Shown here: piece by piece, positions 6,206 through 12,556 of the stretch
Layout of the letters: every line of letters begins with the position of its first letter
How positions within the stretch are numbered: position 1 is the stretch's first letter
Assembly (NCBI GenBank): GCA_021160705.1
Contig: JAGHBZ010000266.1
Location: 1 to 12,725 of the forward strand
Origin: Candidatus Sumerlaeota bacterium
GTDB lineage: Bacteria > Sumerlaeota > Sumerlaeia > MWCT01 > JAGHBZ01
DNA: 12,725 nt
Direction: 5' to 3'
Notes under the pieces: generated by a model
The model's database searches: none
The model's input: the letters and a program-made list of their open reading frames with translations, nothing else
What the model was told of the DNA's origin: nothing
Made by a program: the position numbers and the translations under genes

Positions 6206-7372
6206 ATGTTAAAACTTAGAGCATTATACTATATAACTCATATTAATAACCTGCCTTCCATATTAGAAAAGGGGGTCTTGAGTCACAGGTTAGTAGAAGA
6301 CAAAAATATCCCATATACACCAATTTACGATAAAGAGATTATTTCCATAAGAGAAAATATAAAGACACCCGACGGTAAGTCATTATGGGAGTTTGCCAAC
6401 TTATACTTTCAGCCAAGAAATGCTATGCTTTACCGAGTGATTTTCTTCAGCGGAGCAAATCCAGATGACATTATCATTATAGGGATTAAGTCAACTATTC
6501 TGAGACAGAAGGGTGTTTTTATATCAACAGGAAATGCGGTTAGCCTGGAGAGTAGAATATTACCCCCAGATGACCAAATAGTAAAAGAAATAAGAAAGCA
6601 GGTTGATAAAGAATGGTGGGCTTATGAAGATGGTTCCAAAAGAAAGTTAATGGCTGAATGTTTGGTCCCCGATAGGGTTCCCCCTGAATACATTCAGGAG
6701 ATTTATACCCCCAATTGGCGTGTAGTAAAAAATGTTAGAAATGTTCTGAAGAGTGTTGATATTCCTGTTATCCCTGAACCTGAATTGTTCTTTTTACCGA
6801 CACGAGAGAAACGACTCACAGACAACTTACAGCTGGTGGAGGGAGATATGTTTCTATCCAGAATGCAAACTCTTACTATAAGCGTAAACACTGTAGGTGT
6901 GATGGGAAAAGGGCTTGCCTCAAGAGCTAAGTATCAATTCCCTGATGTATATGTCTTCTATCAAGACCTATGCAAGACCGGACAATTAAGGATGGGTAAG
7001 CCCTACTTATATAAGCGAGAGGCTTCACTTGATATGATGCTCGCTGATGAGTCCGAAAGATTAACCAATCTTAATCTTCAGACCTGGTTTTTATTATTTC
7101 CTACCAAGCGACACTGGCGAAATATGGCTGACATCAGGGGAATTGAGGAAGGGCTAAAGTGGCTTTTGGACAATTATGAAAAGGAAGGTATAAAATCCTT
7201 ATCTATTCCTGCTTTAGGATGCGGATTAGGATGGCTGGAGTGGGGGAACGTTGGCCCTATGTTATGTAAGTATTTGGTTAAAATGAAGATACCTGTTAAG
7301 TTATACCTGCCGATGGAAAAAAGAGTGCCAGAAGTCCAATTAACTAAAGAATTTTTACTGTCTCTTGACTGA
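6206..7372 (+). CDS. darTG: DarT-DarG fusion: DNA-thymidine ADP-ribosyltransferase joined to a macrodomain ADP-ribosylglycohydrolase
   Basis: 388 residues from ATG 6206; GTG at 6197 is also in frame. The weak AGAGTGG just upstream suits the ATG better. Residues 1 to about 195 are DarT-like (DUF4433): LYYITHINNLPSILEKGVLS (7-26, His12), YFQPRNAMLY (67-76, the NAD-site Arg71) and MAECLVPDRVPPEYI (149-163, catalytic Glu151). Residues from about 206 are a DarG/TARG1-type macrodomain: LVEGDMF (210-216), NTVGVMGKGLA (228-238), FPTKRHWRN (298-306, with Lys301 matching the catalytic Lys of TARG1) and ALGCGLGWLEW (336-346). Known DarT marks thymidine in single-stranded DNA and DarG removes the mark; the two are normally separate adjacent genes. 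Here one uninterrupted frame carries both, with key residues of each kept. The C-terminal half of DarG is missing. The gene seems more A+T-rich than trpS and tyrA and sits alone between spacers, which suggests transfer. Whether it defends against phage is inference. Confidence 0.9.
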   Translation: MLKLRALYYITHINNLPSILEKGVLSHRLVEDKNIPYTPIYDKEIISIRENIKTPDGKSLWEFANLYFQPRNAMLYRVIFFSGANPDDIIIIGIKSTILRQKGVFISTGNAVSLESRILPPDDQIVKEIRKQVDKEWWAYEDGSKRKLMAECLVPDRVPPEYIQEIYTPNWRVVKNVRNVLKSVDIPVIPEPELFFLPTREKRLTDNLQLVEGDMFLSRMQTLTISVNTVGVMGKGLASRAKYQFPDVYVFYQDLCKTGQLRMGKPYLYKREASLDMMLADESERLTNLNLQTWFLLFPTKRHWRNMADIRGIEEGLKWLLDNYEKEGIKSLSIPALGCGLGWLEWGNVGPMLCKYLVKMKIPVKLYLPMEKRVPEVQLTKEFLLSLD

Positions 7373-7521
7373 TAAAGAATATCAATGACAAGTACACTAA
7401 ATCAACAATAAGGCGGTTCACAGCGAATAGCGGTTTACAACCATGCACTCAAATTTTTGGCTTTACCTTGCACTTTCTATACCTGCAAAATGTCATACAT
7501 CATTAGTTAAGTGATTAAATT
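7373..7521. other. Spacer between the DarT-DarG fusion and tyrA
   Basis: No gene or strong signal is visible. GCGGTT occurs twice (7412-7417 and 7430-7435) around CACAGCGAATA, similar in style to the GCGGACAGCGGTAAGCGG words at 11870-11890. A weak TTGCAC...TGTCAT pair (7468-7473, 7491-7496) could serve tyrA. Confidence 0.25.
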
Positions 7522-8379
7522 ATGATTAAACGGCTTGTCATAATAGGAGTGGGGCTACTTGGTGGCTCAATCGGGCTGACGGCAAAAAAGAAAAATGTCG
7601 CTGAAAAAGTTATCGGAGTTGGTCGTAACCCCAAACGACTGGAGCTCGCCCGTCAAAAAGGTGCAATTGATGAGTTTACCACGGAGCTTGCCACTGGTCT
7701 CCGGGACGGTGAGTTTATAATCCTGTGCCTACCAGTTGAAAGAATAATAGAATTTCTCCCTCAGGTAGCAGAGCACTCACCAGCCAGTGCAATCGTAACT
7801 GACGTGGGGAGTACGAAAAAGACAATTGTTGAAGAGGCGGAAAAATTATTTGGTGATGGACGGGCGACTTTCATCGGGTCGCATCCCCTTGCTGGCTCCG
7901 AGAAAAGTGGAGTAGAATTCTCTACATCCACTCTATTTAAAGATGCGACCTGTTTTGTGACGGTGAATGAGATGACCCCGCTGGATAAGCTACAACAAGT
8001 GGTTAAATTCTGGCGCTCGCTTGGTGCACGACCGTTTATTCTGCGTCCTGACAGGCACGATTATCTTGTGAGTATGAGCAGTCAGGGGATTCATTTTGCC
8101 GCATCTGCACTGGCAAAGGCGTTTGGCTCACTGGGCGAGGACGCTAACCTGCTACGTCTGATAATTGGCACAGGATTTAAGGACACTACACGCATCGCAA
8201 AGGGCGACGAGGAGCTCTGGCTGGAGATTTGCCGACAGAATGTTCAGTATATTGCTGAAGCGCTTGATAAATTCACAAATGAACTCAGCGAAATAAAAGA
8301 AGCCATCAAGAACAGGGACTTTGACAGAGTAAAGACGTTCCTCGCAGACGCCCGCAACCTCCGCCAGATGCTGGATTAG
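7522..8379 (+). CDS. tyrA: Prephenate dehydrogenase
   Basis: 285 residues, a monofunctional TyrA-size protein. It oxidatively decarboxylates prephenate to 4-hydroxyphenylpyruvate in tyrosine synthesis. The N-terminal Rossmann loop reads GVGLLGGSIGL (9-19), the active-site loop GSHPLAGSEKSG (119-130) carries the conserved His121, and GTGFKDTTRIA (216-226) supplies Arg224. The motif usually written HDxxxxxxSHLPH is altered here to H179-D180 followed by SSQGIH (186-191): the last His is kept but the first His and the Pro are changed. The NAD or NADP preference is not clear. The gene begins at ATG 7522 with a poor Shine-Dalgarno and appears to be transcribed alone. No chorismate mutase or ACT domain is fused. 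Confidence 0.93.
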   Translation: MIKRLVIIGVGLLGGSIGLTAKKKNVAEKVIGVGRNPKRLELARQKGAIDEFTTELATGLRDGEFIILCLPVERIIEFLPQVAEHSPASAIVTDVGSTKKTIVEEAEKLFGDGRATFIGSHPLAGSEKSGVEFSTSTLFKDATCFVTVNEMTPLDKLQQVVKFWRSLGARPFILRPDRHDYLVSMSSQGIHFAASALAKAFGSLGEDANLLRLIIGTGFKDTTRIAKGDEELWLEICRQNVQYIAEALDKFTNELSEIKEAIKNRDFDRVKTFLADARNLRQMLD

Positions 8380-8394
8380 AGGACAAAAAGAAAA

Positions 8395-8437
8395 CCTTCT
8401 GCATTCTACTGACAGGGAGTGGGAGCGGGTTAGAAGG
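8395..8437. repeat. Short inverted repeat after tyrA
   Basis: CCTTCT (8395-8400) and AGAAGG (8432-8437) can pair across a 31-nt G-rich loop, 16 nt after the tyrA stop. It might end tyrA transcription, but there is no T-run. The rest of the 8380-8542 spacer shows nothing clear. Confidence 0.2.
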
Positions 8438-8530
8438 AAACCAACTCAGAATAAACGGAATGGATGTAGAAAAATTATTTATCTTATTTGTGTGACGCAA
8501 GAGATGGTTGCATTACTCAGAAAATTGCGA

Positions 8531-8534
8531 GAGG
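8531..8534 (+). promoter_or_regulatory. Ribosome binding site that decides the glycoside hydrolase start
   Basis: GAGG within GAGAGGAA lies 8 nt before GTG 8543. Translation from there gives a clean signal peptide, whereas the upstream GTG 8492 and ATG 8504 would put charged residues before it. Confidence 0.6.
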
Positions 8535-8542
8535 AATTTTCA

Positions 8543-9562
8543 GTGAAGTATTCTCTGATAGTGATTATTCTAATGATTGTCTCGGTGATAGGTTCTGCCA
8601 GTGGAGAGGAACCGTATTATATTTATGGGATTCACTCCTGGGGTTCTGGTGCTAATGGCATTATGAATGGAAAACGTGGCTGGTCAGTGGAGGTGGTAAA
8701 TACTGACCCGTTCCCCTGGGACCCGACACCCTCGGACATCCAGAACGTTGTGAACGAGAATTTTGAGGTCATCATCCGTATTAACAAAACTTTTGGAGAG
8801 ACCGTGCCGAAAAACTCTTCGGAATGGGATTCCTTTGCACAGAAATGCGCTGATAAAGTAAATCTGTTCAAGCCATACTGCCATATCTGGATAATCGGCA
8901 ATGAGATGAACGCTGATTTTGAGGGTAGTATTCCTGTGGGCGACTATATCCAGGTTTATCTTAAGTGTCGCCAGCGCATAAAACAGGTTCAGCCAGAGGC
9001 ACGGGTCATCGTAGCTCCGCTGGCTCCCTGGAACTCAAGCCAGTCAGGTAGCGGTCCCTATCCCGCAAATCGACCGTGGCTTAACTATATGTACGAACTC
9101 GTGAATACCTTGAACGACAATGCTGATGGGTACGCCATCCACGCATACGGAGGGCGCGGTGGCGACAATGACCCAAGAGATGATGACGAGATGGGATTCG
9201 GGGTGTTCAAACGCTGGATGGAAATCATTGACGGGAATCCTTATGCGTCCGCCAAACCCGTTTATCTCACAGAGATGAACCACGCCGCAGATGGACAGGG
9301 CTCAACACCCGGCTATCCGCTTTACCCGTATCCTGCCGGTTATATCCAGCGCCTGTACGAGGCGATAAACGACTGGAATATAACCCACACTCACAGGATA
9401 CAATGTGCCTGCTGGTTCGCATACGCAAACGGTGGATTTCCCGGCTACAATATCTCCACGAACCCCCAGATGCAAACAGATTTCTCCGAGACAACTGCCA
9501 CCACAAATTACTACAATCGGGTGTTATCGGTGTCGCCCGGATTATGGCAGGGTTTTTATTGA
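8543..9562 (+). CDS. Secreted glycoside hydrolase-like protein, clan GH-A type TIM barrel
   Basis: 339 residues from GTG 8543. The N-terminus MKYSLIVIILMIVSVIGSAS is a typical signal peptide, probably cut after Gly21, so the protein is exported. The mature part looks like a single (beta/alpha)8 barrel. The acid/base pair Asn-Glu is in IWIIGNEMNADFEG (115-128, N120-E121), and the nucleophile Glu is in PVYLTEMNHAADG (239-251, E244). Supporting pieces are GYAIHAYGG (196-204) and CACWFAYANGG (288-298). This pattern fits clan GH-A enzymes such as families 5, 39 and relatives, but I cannot name the family or substrate. The longer reading from 8492 is rejected. No binding module or anchor is visible. 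An 80-nt to 95-nt gap separates it from the UbiA gene on the same strand. Confidence 0.8.
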   Translation: MKYSLIVIILMIVSVIGSASGEEPYYIYGIHSWGSGANGIMNGKRGWSVEVVNTDPFPWDPTPSDIQNVVNENFEVIIRINKTFGETVPKNSSEWDSFAQKCADKVNLFKPYCHIWIIGNEMNADFEGSIPVGDYIQVYLKCRQRIKQVQPEARVIVAPLAPWNSSQSGSGPYPANRPWLNYMYELVNTLNDNADGYAIHAYGGRGGDNDPRDDDEMGFGVFKRWMEIIDGNPYASAKPVYLTEMNHAADGQGSTPGYPLYPYPAGYIQRLYEAINDWNITHTHRIQCACWFAYANGGFPGYNISTNPQMQTDFSETTATTNYYNRVLSVSPGLWQGFY

Positions 9563-9657
9563 TATTTCTAAGCCAACTTTTTTGCGAATCTCTACGAGTA
9601 GCCAATCAAATTAATTTGTGAAAGATAAAACCCATTCAGATATTGCGTACTGATTGT

Positions 9658-10551
9658 ATGTCACACGAAAAAGCAAACAGGTTGAGTACCAGAGTGAAAG
9701 ATTATATTCTACATTTGCGACCCCGGTCGTGGTTGATAGTGGGATTACATTTTGCGGTTGGGGGTGTGGTGGCAGCATCAGCCGGGCTATTCGTTGATTA
9801 TAGATGGCTGGTGCTTATAGCTGGCGCAATTATCTGGGCAGTGTTGTTAAATGGTGGCACATTGGCGTTCAACTCCGCTTTTGATAAAGACACCACTGAT
9901 ATTGGCTACCTGGATAACCCGCCATTTCCACCACCGGGGCTTGGTTGGTTTGGGTTCTGGTGGATGGTGGTGGGATTGGTTATAGTAGCACTATTTTTTA
10001 ATACAGTATTTCTTAGTCTCTACTCTATCTGTCTTGTTATGTCGGTATTATACTCCTGTCCACCGCTCAGGTTAAAAGCAATAGCAGGTAGTGATATTAT
10101 TATCAACTCCGCAGGCTATGGGGCATTGACCTTTGCAGGTGGCTACGCCGCGATGAATGGAGAGCTAAGTACAGGCGCGGTAGTGCTTGCCGTAGGGTTT
10201 GCATTCCTATTTGCGACGTTTTACCCGTTGACGCAGATATACCAGTATCGCTACGACCATCAACGAGGCGACCGCACGTTTACTGTCTGGTTAACGCCCC
10301 AACGTGCCTTACGATTTTGCACTGTTATGTTATTTATTTCCTTCGCTTTTTTCATATACGGGATGATTCGGTGGCGTGCGCACATATTCTCTGCATTCCT
10401 ATTATTAAGTGCATTTGTGTTATGGTTGAGCCTGCTTATTCGCTGGATGCGTCACTTCGATACCTTCCCGCACAAAAAAGGAATGTATGATGCCCTGTAC
10501 CTATGGGGGTTCGTTGACCTGATTGTAATTCTGATATTTAGCGGTGTATAA
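9658..10551 (+). CDS. UbiA-family membrane prenyltransferase
   Basis: 297 residues from ATG 9658; TTG 9643 would add five residues, and neither start has a clear Shine-Dalgarno. The two Mg-diphosphate motifs are present: N72-SAF-D76-K-D78-TT-D81 (LAFNSAFDKDTTDIG) and YRYDHQRGDRTF (197-208, D200 and D205). Hydrophobic segments lie at about 24-43, 49-66, 99-117, 119-133, 147-163, 172-190, 219-236, 243-261 and 278-295, fitting the nine-helix UbiA fold. The family attaches an isoprenyl chain from a diphosphate donor to an acceptor such as a quinone precursor, chlorophyllide, carotenoid or glycerol phosphate. The QIYQ...DxxxGDRT form resembles carotenoid or lipid prenyltransferases, but the acceptor cannot be told. 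It overlaps or abuts the following glycosyltransferase gene. Confidence 0.88.
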   Translation: MSHEKANRLSTRVKDYILHLRPRSWLIVGLHFAVGGVVAASAGLFVDYRWLVLIAGAIIWAVLLNGGTLAFNSAFDKDTTDIGYLDNPPFPPPGLGWFGFWWMVVGLVIVALFFNTVFLSLYSICLVMSVLYSCPPLRLKAIAGSDIIINSAGYGALTFAGGYAAMNGELSTGAVVLAVGFAFLFATFYPLTQIYQYRYDHQRGDRTFTVWLTPQRALRFCTVMLFISFAFFIYGMIRWRAHIFSAFLLLSAFVLWLSLLIRWMRHFDTFPHKKGMYDALYLWGFVDLIVILIFSGV

Positions 10552-10552
10552 G

Positions 10553-11716
10553 ATGACTGCGACTCAAAAGCTAAATATTCTACAGGTGGCTTCCCATAAG
10601 AACGTTGTTCGTGGCGGTGCAGTCCAGATGGCATTGCTGACGCGGGAACTCCTCAGGCGTGGACATCGGGTTGTCTGCGTCTTTAATAAAGAAGGTGAAG
10701 TACAAGCACAAGACCTGACGACCATTTCTCCGCTGTGTAAAATGGGTGTACCTGTTGAGTTCTTTGATATGCGGAGATTGCGAGAGATATGGCGATTTCG
10801 TCACTGGCTAAAGGAAATGAATTTTGATGTTATCCATACACATCGTCAGGAGGCAACCATATTTGTCTGGCTGGCGACGTTCGGCTGGCGTAAATCCCAG
10901 TGCCCTGTGATTGTTGCCCAGCGTGGTACAGTCTACACAATGCGAGGACGCTGGCTGGAGAAATGGGCATACTCATCCCGGCGCATTGATAAAATTATTG
11001 CCGTGGCAGAGGCTGTCAAAGATTCGCTGGTCAGAAATGATGGCATTCCAGCGGATAAAGTTGAGGTGGTATATGGTGGCGTGGATGAGGAACGTTTCCA
11101 TCCACTGGTTGACGCCAGCCGTCTCAGAAAAGAGTTTCATATCCCCCCACACCACAAAGTCATCACTACCATTTCCGCACTGGTGCAGAAAAAAGGACTC
11201 CCGGATTTTTTTACAGCAGTCGCTGAAGTGGTCAAGGAGATACCTGATGTGAAGATTCTCGTTGTGGGTTCCGGCAAAAAAACAAAGTTCGATACGTTGC
11301 TCACAGAACTAAATATTAAAGACCACGTGCTCTTTACCGGATATCGGCAAGACGTCCCGGAGATAATTGCAGTATCTGATGTAATTGTATGTTCATCAAC
11401 CAAAGGCGAGGGACTTACGGGTTCTTTGCGTGAAGCACTGGCAATGAAAAAACCTGTGGTTAGCACGGATGTGGCTGGCAATAGGGAGCTCGTCGTCCAC
11501 GAACATACAGGACTCCTGGTTCCTCCGGGACAACCACATCTGCTGGCACAGGCAATCTTGCGAGTCCTCCGGGATAAAGAACTGGCTTCTACTCTTGCCC
11601 GGCAGGGCTATCAACTGATACAGGAAAAATTCCTCAACTCCCTCCGCACCGATAAAATCGAGAATATCTATAATGACCTGCTCCGACAAAAGGCGACCAT
11701 TCAGGCTTCTCATTGA
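10553..11716 (+). CDS. GT4-family glycosyltransferase (GT-B fold)
   Basis: 387 residues from ATG 10553, one base after the UbiA stop; GTG 10544 would overlap it by 8 bp. Either way the two genes are probably translationally coupled. The N-terminal domain opens with LNILQVASHKNVVRGGAVQM (7-26), typical of GT4 enzymes with the Gly-Gly-Ala loop, and includes DVIHTHRQEA (92-101). The C-terminal domain starts near 200 with ITTISALVQKKGLPDFFTAV (204-223), then ILVVGSG (235-241) and the E-x7-E pair KGEGLTGSLREAL (E286 and E294) that holds the sugar nucleotide. AGNRELVVHEHTGLLVPPG (308-326) is the family hallmark. It transfers a sugar from a nucleotide donor, probably at the inner membrane in glycan or glycolipid synthesis; donor and acceptor are unknown. 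Confidence 0.92.
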   Translation: MTATQKLNILQVASHKNVVRGGAVQMALLTRELLRRGHRVVCVFNKEGEVQAQDLTTISPLCKMGVPVEFFDMRRLREIWRFRHWLKEMNFDVIHTHRQEATIFVWLATFGWRKSQCPVIVAQRGTVYTMRGRWLEKWAYSSRRIDKIIAVAEAVKDSLVRNDGIPADKVEVVYGGVDEERFHPLVDASRLRKEFHIPPHHKVITTISALVQKKGLPDFFTAVAEVVKEIPDVKILVVGSGKKTKFDTLLTELNIKDHVLFTGYRQDVPEIIAVSDVIVCSSTKGEGLTGSLREALAMKKPVVSTDVAGNRELVVHEHTGLLVPPGQPHLLAQAILRVLRDKELASTLARQGYQLIQEKFLNSLRTDKIENIYNDLLRQKATIQASH

Positions 11717-11731
11717 ATCTACTTTGTAGTA

Positions 11732-11810
11732 ACTTTAGGTATCAGAAACCCTGTCCGACAATTATTGGAAAGAGAGTTTATGAAGTTGTGAGGGCTGTGA
11801 TACTAAAGGT
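11732..11810. repeat. Imperfect inverted repeat behind the glycosyltransferase
   Basis: TTTAGGTATCA (11734-11744) is nearly the complement of TGATACTAAA (11798-11807), differing by one extra G. The arms enclose about 53 nt. It might be a transcription end or a small mobile relic. Confidence 0.35.
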
Positions 11811-11831
11811 ACAGGATTAAGGTTCTGCAAT

Positions 11832-11991
11832 AATCAGCCACTGAATCCCACGGATTGACACAGAAGAAAGCGGACAGCGGTAAGCGGATAGCAGACTAGC
11901 AGCAAGTCCTTTCCGTGAGTTTCCGTGCCTTTCCGTGGCTAAATTTGGTTAACTTAAGTGGAGCGTGAATAGAAACCACGAAGGGACACGA
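11832..11991. repeat. Composite intergenic repeat, copy 1
   Basis: The copy starts with AATCAGCCACTGAA, passes through a CACGGATTGACACAG word and GCGGACAGCGG-type words, and includes three TTCCGTGnn decamers in tandem (11911-11939). It ends with GTGGAGCGTGAATAGAAACC followed by ACGAAGGGACACGA. Forward CACGGA and reverse TCCGTG words could pair into hairpins. It appears non-coding. Confidence 0.7.
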
Positions 11992-12006
11992 AATAGAAGA
12001 AGATGA

Positions 12007-12160
12007 AATCAGCCACTGAACCACACGGATTGGCACGGAAAAAACGTGCAAGCGGGCAGGCGGACAGCGATAAGTCCTTTCCGTGTGTTTCAGCGTTCTT
12101 CTGTGGCGAAATTTTATCAACTTTAGTGGAGTGTGAATAGAAACCACGAATGGGCACGAA
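12007..12160. repeat. Composite intergenic repeat, copy 2
   Basis: The same order of words occurs as in copy 1: AATCAGCCACTGAA (12007-12020), CACGGATTGGCACGGAA, GCGGACAGCGATAAGTCCTT, CCGTG words, then GTGGAGTGTGAATAGAAACC and ACGAATGGGCACGAA. CACACGGA (12022-12029) pairs perfectly with TCCGTGTG (12080-12087). The start is 175 bp from copy 1 and the end 168 bp, so the two differ by a few indels. Confidence 0.7.
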
Positions 12161-12197
12161 TCTTCACAAAAAGAAAAATAAAATTTATAACTTGCCA

Positions 12198-12212
12198 CTG
12201 AGGACTCAGAGG
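12198..12212. repeat. CTGAGG-type word, with a second copy near the window end
   Basis: CTGAGGACTCAGAGG here and CTGAGGTCTGAGAGG at 12650-12664 match at 13 of 15 positions. The first contains the palindrome CTGAG-GA-CTCAG. The style is close to the CACTGAG/CACAGAG words of the neighbouring repeats. Confidence 0.4.
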
Positions 12213-12245
12213 TCACAGAAGTTATAATGCAACTCTTTTCGCACC

Positions 12246-12273
12246 GCTGAAAAGTCTTTTCTTTCTCTTCAGC
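12246..12273. repeat. Short inverted repeat
   Basis: GCTGAA (12246-12251) is the complement of TTCAGC (12268-12273) across a 16-nt pyrimidine-rich loop. It could be a weak hairpin or chance. Confidence 0.25.
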
Positions 12274-12318
12274 AGGAATATCACATATCTTAGGGTTGCA
12301 AGGAACTCCGTTGTGTCC

Positions 12319-12400
12319 GTTAGGTCGGTTAGTCGGTTTAGGTCAGTTAGTCGGTTGGTCGGTTTAGGTCGGTTCAGTCGGTTAGTTGGTTAGTCGGTTT
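12319..12400. repeat. Degenerate tandem repeat array of about 8-10 bp units (GTTAGTCG type)
   Basis: Nine successive units begin with GTT and end in TCG, TCA or TTG: GTTAGGTCG, GTTAGTCG, GTTTAGGTCA, GTTAGTCG, GTTGGTCG, GTTTAGGTCG, GTTCAGTCG, GTTAGTTG and GTTAGTCG, then GTTT. Unit length varies between 8, 9 and 10, so it is not a codon-phased coding repeat and not a CRISPR array. Confidence 0.85.
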
Positions 12401-12487
12401 ATTAAGGTTCATCATCCTTATCGCCTACCACTAATCTCAAAATCTCTAAGATGCGCAAATGAGAGCCGACCTTCGCAGGTTAATTCC

Positions 12488-12556
12488 TATCTCCTGGTTT
12501 CCTGGCTTCCTAATAGAAAAAAAGAATATTAATAAGGAAGCCAGGAGACCAGGATA
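12488..12556. repeat. Long imperfect inverted repeat with A-rich loop
   Basis: The left arm (12488-12511) contains CTGGTTTCCTGGCTTCCT and the right arm (12535-12556) AGGAAGCCAGGAGACCAGG. They pair over 21-22 bp with one mismatch or G-U pair and a 2-nt bulge. The loop is 23 nt and A-rich. No T-run follows on either strand, so a simple terminator is not obvious; a folded RNA or mobile cassette fits better. Confidence 0.7.

Noticed and set aside
8492..8542. Upstream GTG/ATG starts for the glycoside hydrolase
   Set aside because: They place charged residues before the signal peptide and have no Shine-Dalgarno as good as GTG 8543.
9267..9605. 112-codon minus-strand frame opposite the glycoside hydrolase
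   Set aside because: It overlaps catalytic residues of the glycoside hydrolase on the other strand and resembles no family.
11896..12216. 106-codon minus-strand frame with an internally repeated peptide (FVVSIHTPLKL / FVVSIHAPLKL)
   Set aside because: The repeated peptide only mirrors the two copies of the DNA repeat; there is no start context or codon pattern of a real gene.
11832..12400. Possible CRISPR array
   Set aside because: Repeats are degenerate, of varying length, with no regular unique spacers and no cas genes in the window.
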